From: Cellvibrio sp. UBA7671
Lineage (GTDB): Bacteria; Pseudomonadota; Gammaproteobacteria; Pseudomonadales; Cellvibrionaceae
Direction of reading: 5' to 3'
DNA length: 64,000 nt
Assembly (NCBI GenBank): GCA_002483145.1
Contig: DLHJ01000014.1
Coordinates: 682,001 to 746,000, forward strand
Shown here: positions 59,557-64,000 of the stretch, one piece after another
How the letters are laid out: each line of letters starts with the position of its first letter
Position numbering within the stretch: position 1 is the first letter of the stretch
The notes under the pieces: model-generated
Database searches by the model: none
Seen by the model: only the letters and a program-made list of their open reading frames with translations
What the model was told of the DNA's origin: nothing
Position numbers and translations under genes: made by a program

Positions 59557-60567
59557 TTACGGATCAACATAGACCCACACAAATTTGTCAGGCTGCAATT
59601 GTGCCTCACCATCCATGCGGTACGCCACCAATCGCCCGAATTTAACCGCACTGTAGTCGAGGCAAGCAAGGTTCGGTGCAAGTGGGCGCGGCTGGCCTTT
59701 GAGCCAGTAGTGGCCAATAAATAGCGGCGGTTGGGATTTATCGTAGTACACCATTTGTGAACGGTGATCAGGGGAAATTTCTGCCTTGGCGATATGTTCC
59801 GGGATTGGATCTGGTTGGAACAACAACTGCCCATAGGTGCGCGCCGTGTGCCCCCAAAATTTGGTACGAAACGCGCGGCGCACATAACCATCTGACGATA
59901 CCATGGTTTCGCCCTCGGGTAAGGGCAAATCCACACCCCCCGTCAGACGCTGCTTGGTTCTGGCTTCCAAACTGCCCTTTTGGGCAGAACGATTGATGAA
60001 CAACCAATCGATATGGCCATCGCCATAGGTGGCCCGATGTAAGTCGATCAGCTGTTGATCCCAACAGGCGTGTACCGCACGAAATACTTGTCGGGTCTGC
60101 GGATGCTGGATTTCCAGAAACAGCGGCAGCTCGACAAACCAGCGCAAAAACGCCTGCCACTCCTGCGGGTGATGAGCAAATTGTTCAAGTGTCTCGCTGA
60201 TTTGGCGGGCATTCGCAGGCGTGTGAGGGCGCAAATATTCGCCGGCGATACCAGCAGGCGTGGAATAGGTAATCGCATTAAATTCGTGATTACCCAAAAT
60301 CATCTGGGCACTGCCCTGCTCCACCATGTCGCGCACCAGATGCAGGGCTTCGCGGATACGCGGGCCGCGATCGACAATATCACCGAGGAAAATCACCTGC
60401 CGCTGCTGTGGGTGACGATAGGTACCGGAAATTTTTTGATAGCCCAGCAACTGCAACAAGCGCTCAAGCGACTGGGCGCAACCGTGCACATCGCCAATCA
60501 AATCATAACCATTCGCCGTTCCCATCACCGGCGGATAGTAAGATTGGTTCGGCGCGGTTTCAGTCAT
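59557..60567 (-). CDS. Metallophosphoesterase (serine/threonine phosphatase-like)
   Basis: A 336-residue calcineurin-type phosphoesterase. The metal-binding motifs are in order: GDVHG (LIGDVHGCAQSLERL), GDIVDRG (IFLGDIVDRGPRIREAL) and GNHE (MILGNHEFNAITY), with FRAVHACWD giving a further His. The C-terminal half (WGHTARTYGQLLF; PPLFIGHYWLKG) supplies the last ligands. It may be a protein phosphatase or a nucleotide hydrolase of the PrpA/ApaH group; the length (336) is above PrpA. It is one base after nadK, so they form one operon. Confidence 0.9.
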   Translation of the reverse strand: MTETAPNQSYYPPVMGTANGYDLIGDVHGCAQSLERLLQLLGYQKISGTYRHPQQRQVIFLGDIVDRGPRIREALHLVRDMVEQGSAQMILGNHEFNAITYSTPAGIAGEYLRPHTPANARQISETLEQFAHHPQEWQAFLRWFVELPLFLEIQHPQTRQVFRAVHACWDQQLIDLHRATYGDGHIDWLFINRSAQKGSLEARTKQRLTGGVDLPLPEGETMVSSDGYVRRAFRTKFWGHTARTYGQLLFQPDPIPEHIAKAEISPDHRSQMVYYDKSQPPLFIGHYWLKGQPRPLAPNLACLDYSAVKFGRLVAYRMDGEAQLQPDKFVWVYVDP

Positions 60568-60568
60568 A

Positions 60569-61468
60569 TTATTCCTTCAGTAAATGACCGCCCCAGCCCA
60601 GCTTGGAACGGCAGCGTTCATAGAAGTTGTAATCAAGTGGATGCAGCAATTCGAGCAGCTGCGGCTTTTTGCGGATACAAATTTCATCGCCCGTTTGCAC
60701 ATCCACATGGGAATGGCCGTCGCAGGTAACCATAGGTTCAGCGCGATTGTGCTCACCAACCATAATGCTGATCGCACTATCCCCTGCCACCACAATCGGG
60801 CGGCTGCTGAGTGTGTGCGGGTTCATTGGCACGACCACTATGGCGTCGAGCGCCGGGTGCAGGATCGGGCCACCGCCGCTGAGCGAGTAGGCCGTAGAGC
60901 CAGTCGGTGTGGACACTATCACCCCGTCGGAGCGCTGACTGGTAACGAATACGCCATCGACAGATATTTCAAATTGCAGCATATGGATAAATTGACCTGG
61001 GTGTAGCACCACATCATTCAAGGCATCCGCTGTGGCGATCACTTGTCCCTGCCGCTTGACCTCCATATCCAGCAGGAAACGCTGTTCGGATTTAAATTTG
61101 CCCGATAAGACTTCATCAACTTTGTCTTCAATATCTTCTGGCGTGATATCGGTCAGAAAGCCCAACCGCCCGCGATTCACGCCCAACAGCGGTACACCGT
61201 ATTTGGCAAGCGCGCGGGCACCGCGCAGCAAACTGCCATCGCCCCCCACCACAATCACCAGATCACAGACTTGGCCGAGCGCCTCCATATCCATGATTTG
61301 TTGTGCAGAAGACACCATACTTGCATCAGTGATTAGCGCAGCCGTCTCGGCTTCAAGCACAAACGCCTTTTTGCGCTGCTGCAAAAAACGAATCAATCGC
61401 TTGATGGAATAGACCGCGCGCTCGTTGTTGAGATGGCCAATCAAGCCAATGGTTGAAAAATGAGTCAT
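60569..61468 (-). CDS. nadK: NAD kinase
   Basis: A 299-residue NAD kinase, which makes NADP from NAD and ATP. The glycine-rich GGDGSLLRGARALAKYGVPLLGVNRGRLGFLTDI region is the family hallmark (catalytic Asp in GGDG), and the second motif is SDGVIVSTPTGSTAYSLSGGGPILHP. It is the first gene of a two-gene operon with the metallophosphoesterase. The DUF1853 gene lies divergent. Start ATG 61466-61468. Confidence 0.96.
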   Translation of the reverse strand: MTHFSTIGLIGHLNNERAVYSIKRLIRFLQQRKKAFVLEAETAALITDASMVSSAQQIMDMEALGQVCDLVIVVGGDGSLLRGARALAKYGVPLLGVNRGRLGFLTDITPEDIEDKVDEVLSGKFKSEQRFLLDMEVKRQGQVIATADALNDVVLHPGQFIHMLQFEISVDGVFVTSQRSDGVIVSTPTGSTAYSLSGGGPILHPALDAIVVVPMNPHTLSSRPIVVAGDSAISIMVGEHNRAEPMVTCDGHSHVDVQTGDEICIRKKPQLLELLHPLDYNFYERCRSKLGWGGHLLKE

Positions 61469-61561
61469 AGAAATTCACTGAGTGAGCGGTTATGAAAATG
61501 TGCGAATAGTAATCAGGTTTGTAAGCTATTATAGCCTGCAGATCAACCAAGACTTCATTTT

Positions 61562-62524
61562 ATGCCAGAAACGAAAAACGAATCGTTTAATCAGCGTGTA
61601 CACAAACTGCAGCACCAAGCCGTACGCGACCTTGCATGGTGCTGTTTTAGTGCGCCCATGATGCAGGAATTGCCAGAATCAGGTGCTACTATGCTGCCAA
61701 TCGGTAATGATCGACTGTGGCCGTGGTTGATCGCACTGGATCAACAGCCGAATGAACTTATCGAGCAAATTGCAAAAGTCAAAAGTACAAGACTGGGTAT
61801 TTATTACGAAACACTTTGGCGCTTTTATTTTTCGCAACAGTCCGATTGGGAATTACTGAATCACAATTTGCAGATAGAGCGCAAGGGAATCACGCTCGGT
61901 GCTTTTGATTTTTTGTGTCGTCGCGGCAACGAATATTGGCACATAGAAACAGCTGTAAAATTTTATTTATGCAACACCAGCAATCCCGATGAAGCGCGCG
62001 AATGGCATCATTGGATTGGCCCCGCCAGCCATGACCGACTGGATTTAAAACTGTCGCATTTGCACAAGCACCAATTGCCGTTGCACCGAACTGCAGAGGC
62101 AAGAACACAATTGCAAACCTTGTATCCGGAAGCAACCGAATGGAAAACCGGCCTGTGTTTGCAGGGTTATTTATTTTCACCTGTACCGACGAAATACAGC
62201 CCCGCTTTTAGCAACGAAAATCACGGCCACGGATACTGGTGGCATCTGCAGGATTTTTTGCAATACCTGCCGGAACATGCCGATATGCAATGGATTATTT
62301 TCGAACGCAAGCGCTGGTTATCGCCCGCACATGTCAATGACAAAAATGAATTGGTACAAGGGGTCGATTTAATAAAGCAACTACAAAAGCAGATTGGTGA
62401 AATGAAAAGGCCGCTATTGTTAGCGGCCTTGAAAAAAGCGGATTGTACGGATAACTTTTGGAGCGAAGCCTGGCGCGGTTTTGTCGTACCAGACAACTGG
62501 CCACAACCCCAATCAATCGCGTAA
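61562..62524 (+). CDS. DUF1853 family protein
   Basis: A 320-residue protein of the DUF1853 family. The pattern is VRDLAWCCFSAP near the start, then RLGIYYETLWRFYF, and then LGAFDFLCRRGNEYWHIETAVKFYL. The last has the E-X-K core of a PD-(D/E)XK-like fold (Glu in HIETAVKF, Asp in GAFDFL). Segment DRLDLKLSHLHKHQLPL follows. Whether the family has nuclease activity is not known. A perfect hairpin lies within its 3' end (62407-62430) and seems to act as terminator for the convergent gene. Confidence 0.85.
   Translation: MPETKNESFNQRVHKLQHQAVRDLAWCCFSAPMMQELPESGATMLPIGNDRLWPWLIALDQQPNELIEQIAKVKSTRLGIYYETLWRFYFSQQSDWELLNHNLQIERKGITLGAFDFLCRRGNEYWHIETAVKFYLCNTSNPDEAREWHHWIGPASHDRLDLKLSHLHKHQLPLHRTAEARTQLQTLYPEATEWKTGLCLQGYLFSPVPTKYSPAFSNENHGHGYWWHLQDFLQYLPEHADMQWIIFERKRWLSPAHVNDKNELVQGVDLIKQLQKQIGEMKRPLLLAALKKADCTDNFWSEAWRGFVVPDNWPQPQSIA
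62407..62430 (-). terminator. Terminator embedded in the DUF1853 coding sequence
   Basis: A 10-bp perfect stem AAGGCCGCTA / TAGCGGCCTT with a 4-base loop, followed on the minus strand by TTCATTTC. It lies about 100 bp past the stop of the convergent cyclic-nucleotide-binding gene, inside the DUF1853 gene, where it encodes part of a Leu-Leu-Ala-Ala helix. Confidence 0.6.
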
Positions 62525-62526
62525 GG

Positions 62527-63681
62527 TTACCTCTGCCCGAGCACTGCCACCCCATCGCGCAATACATAATTGTTGGTGTCCTTCAAAAACTGTTGCACCC
62601 CCGCAGGGGTAAACAATTGCGGACAATTTTCCAACGCCAATGTGTTATAACCGTGCTGCGCCAATAAATGTGCAGCAGCGCGGCTGCGGCGACCGGAATC
62701 GCAATAAAAAATATAGAGATTATCTTTAGCAAGCAAACGCGACTTTATCGCTAGAATATTCAAGGGAATATTTACCGCTTGCGGCAAATGCATTTCGCTA
62801 TATTCTTCTTCACTGCGCACATCTACCGCCACAATGCCTTTGGCGATATGAGCTTCCAACTCACTCAATGCCAGAGTGGCAACACTCGGCTCTTTCAGCA
62901 GACGATAAAAATCCTGTTTGTCCAAGCGCATCAGTACACCATCGGTACGCATCATCACAGTGGCGTTGCGCACGGTTTCATTTACAAGGGCATCTTCGCC
63001 AAAACAGCGGCCGACACTGATCGTTGCAAGGTGCTGCCGCTTATTATCACTGTGGCGAGTTACGTCAGCCTCACCCTCTTTAATGAAATAACATTGGTCA
63101 CCCATTTCACCCTGACGAATAATCACATCACCGGCATAGACGACTTGCGGGGTGAGACGCGAAAAAATTTGCTCGACATTGAGTGGCGGAACTTTGAAAA
63201 ACAAATTGGATTTTAAAACAATCATCATCCAATCAACGTCTTCATCCAGATCGCGCTCACGCGAAATAATTAACTGTAGATAATCCGCCACCTGGCTCCA
63301 GGTCAGCATTTTATCCAGACGTTCGCTGTCGATGCGCAACACACTACAATCTGTTTCGGCTACCGCCGTAAACTGACGGGGTTGCTGATGTGCAATGGGA
63401 AAAAGCGAAGACCGACCTTTAATTCGGGAGCAGGTGCCATCTTCAGCGGCCAAAGAAACATCACCATGCAGTAGATATACATGCTGTGCGTCGTAGTTGC
63501 CGGCGGTAAACAAAGTTTGTCCTGCGCAGACCGTCTCAACCACAGCATCATCCAACAATGCGAGCAAATGGCTTTCGCTCATATCTTTTAACGGCACCAG
63601 TGTGCGCGTTAAATTCAGATCGAATTCAACCGGCGGCACCTGGGTCGTCGTTGGAGATGAGGTAGTTTTCTGAGCTTGCAT
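62527..63681 (-). CDS. Cyclic nucleotide-binding and rhodanese domain protein
   Basis: About 384 residues from ATG 63679-63681 (MQAQKTT; AAGGA upstream). It holds two cyclic nucleotide-binding-like domains: a degenerate one at about 30-150 and a second at about 165-270 (IIRQGEMGDQCYFIKEGEADVTR, then ISVGRCFGEDALVNETVRNATVMMRT). The second has the FGE and R.A motifs of a binding pocket. A rhodanese domain follows (about 280-365) with active-site loop FYCDSGRRSRAAAHLLAQHG, where Cys is in place. It probably senses a cyclic nucleotide; no DNA-binding domain is visible. Only 2 bp separate its stop from that of the DUF1853 gene. Confidence 0.88.
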   Translation of the reverse strand: MQAQKTTSSPTTTQVPPVEFDLNLTRTLVPLKDMSESHLLALLDDAVVETVCAGQTLFTAGNYDAQHVYLLHGDVSLAAEDGTCSRIKGRSSLFPIAHQQPRQFTAVAETDCSVLRIDSERLDKMLTWSQVADYLQLIISRERDLDEDVDWMMIVLKSNLFFKVPPLNVEQIFSRLTPQVVYAGDVIIRQGEMGDQCYFIKEGEADVTRHSDNKRQHLATISVGRCFGEDALVNETVRNATVMMRTDGVLMRLDKQDFYRLLKEPSVATLALSELEAHIAKGIVAVDVRSEEEYSEMHLPQAVNIPLNILAIKSRLLAKDNLYIFYCDSGRRSRAAAHLLAQHGYNTLALENCPQLFTPAGVQQFLKDTNNYVLRDGVAVLGQR

Positions 63682-63789
63682 AACAACATCCTTCAAGATG
63701 ACAGCGACAACTTAAGACAACGTATTCACACAACTTTTCAATCACACAACACTATCCAGTGCAGAATTCATTACGGCTATTACAAACCA

Positions 63790-64000
63790 TTACGGGCAAA
63801 TAAAACCCCGTCGCCCCTGGAGCCCGCCAGAATGTATTGCAACAATTCGCGAGCCACGAGGCCAATACCCCTGTTGCGCGAGGGAATTCATTCCCCAAAA
63901 CAGTTTTAGGGTATAGACAGGATCAAGTGGTATACCGCTACTGCGCTCAAAATCTTGCCAAAATTGTGTCAGGTATTCAGGGTGTTTTTTTCCATAACCA
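63790..64000 (-). CDS. PLP-dependent D-cysteine desulfhydrase / ACC deaminase-like protein, C-terminal part
   Basis: Only the last 69 codons are in the window: the stop TAA is at 63790-63792 and the frame runs off the right edge. The visible end contains LDPVYTLKLFWGM and finishes IVAIHSGGLQGRRGF. The motif HSGGLQG is diagnostic for the 1-aminocyclopropane-1-carboxylate deaminase/D-cysteine desulfhydrase family, whose members bind pyridoxal phosphate. The catalytic lysine lies outside. Which substrate it uses cannot be told from this part. Confidence 0.85.
   Translation of the reverse strand, partial: GYGKKHPEYLTQFWQDFERSSGIPLDPVYTLKLFWGMNSLAQQGYWPRGSRIVAIHSGGLQGRRGFICP

Overview
The window looks like a gammaproteobacterial chromosome carrying one end of an integrated HP1/P2-type prophage. 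No 16S rRNA or other species marker is present. The host set suggests a Pseudomonadales/Cellvibrionales-like bacterium, possibly a Cellvibrionaceae member; this is inference. The supporting genes are EarP with an Arg32 elongation factor P, a large NAD-glutamate dehydrogenase, ribosome modulation factor, RlmKL, a YaiL-like protein, a MoxR/Bat operon and small DUF2256, DUF1315, DUF1853 and DUF2835 proteins.

Positions 1 to about 17,845 are prophage. The head and neck genes run leftward on the minus strand (scaffold O, capsid N, terminase M, head completion L, R-like and S-like proteins, then a DUF2586 sheath-like gene cut by the window edge). Terminase P and portal Q run rightward from a divergent promoter that holds a perfect 10-bp inverted repeat. 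An Ogr/Delta-like zinc-finger activator follows the portal. Next come two accessory genes (8660-9514), one with a PD-(D/E)XK-like motif. A tightly packed leftward early operon (9582-16130) follows, from an AlpA/Cox-like excisionase and a zinc-finger/Toprim/helicase replication protein down to small membrane proteins and a lipoprotein. A small HTH repressor and a tyrosine integrase run rightward. A canonical minus-strand promoter with an overlapping 13-bp operator sits between excisionase and repressor. The right attachment site is the 3' part of a tRNA-Leu(CAA) gene, broken at the anticodon stem. The intact copy should lie left of the window. Lysis, tail-tube and fibre genes must also lie to the left.

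From 18 kb on is host chromosome. It begins with a solo acylating acetaldehyde dehydrogenase with an odd N-terminal extension. A two-gene unit of unknown function follows (19671-21980); its first protein has a transposase-like N-terminus followed by three 68-residue repeats. Then come envelope proteins, an ABC exporter, an HTH regulator, a YaiL-like protein, an iron-sulfur photolyase with a DUF2256 protein, earP-efp, and a serine hydrolase/LytS/LytTR operon. After these lie msrPQ, rlmKL, rmf, pyrD, a DUF2835 gene and gdhB.

The last third holds a moxR-DUF58-DUF4381-batA-batB-batD operon, a split NIT-like/chemoreceptor pair, pepN, a DUF1315 gene, a rhomboid protease, a metallophosphoesterase, nadK, a DUF1853 gene and a cyclic-nucleotide-binding/rhodanese protein. 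It ends with the C-terminus of a D-cysteine desulfhydrase-like enzyme. Most host genes are housekeeping. The least explained parts are the 19.6-22 kb unit, the prophage accessory genes at 8.6-9.5 kb, the repeat array at 12.96-13.16 kb and the split receptor at 53.4-55.4 kb.
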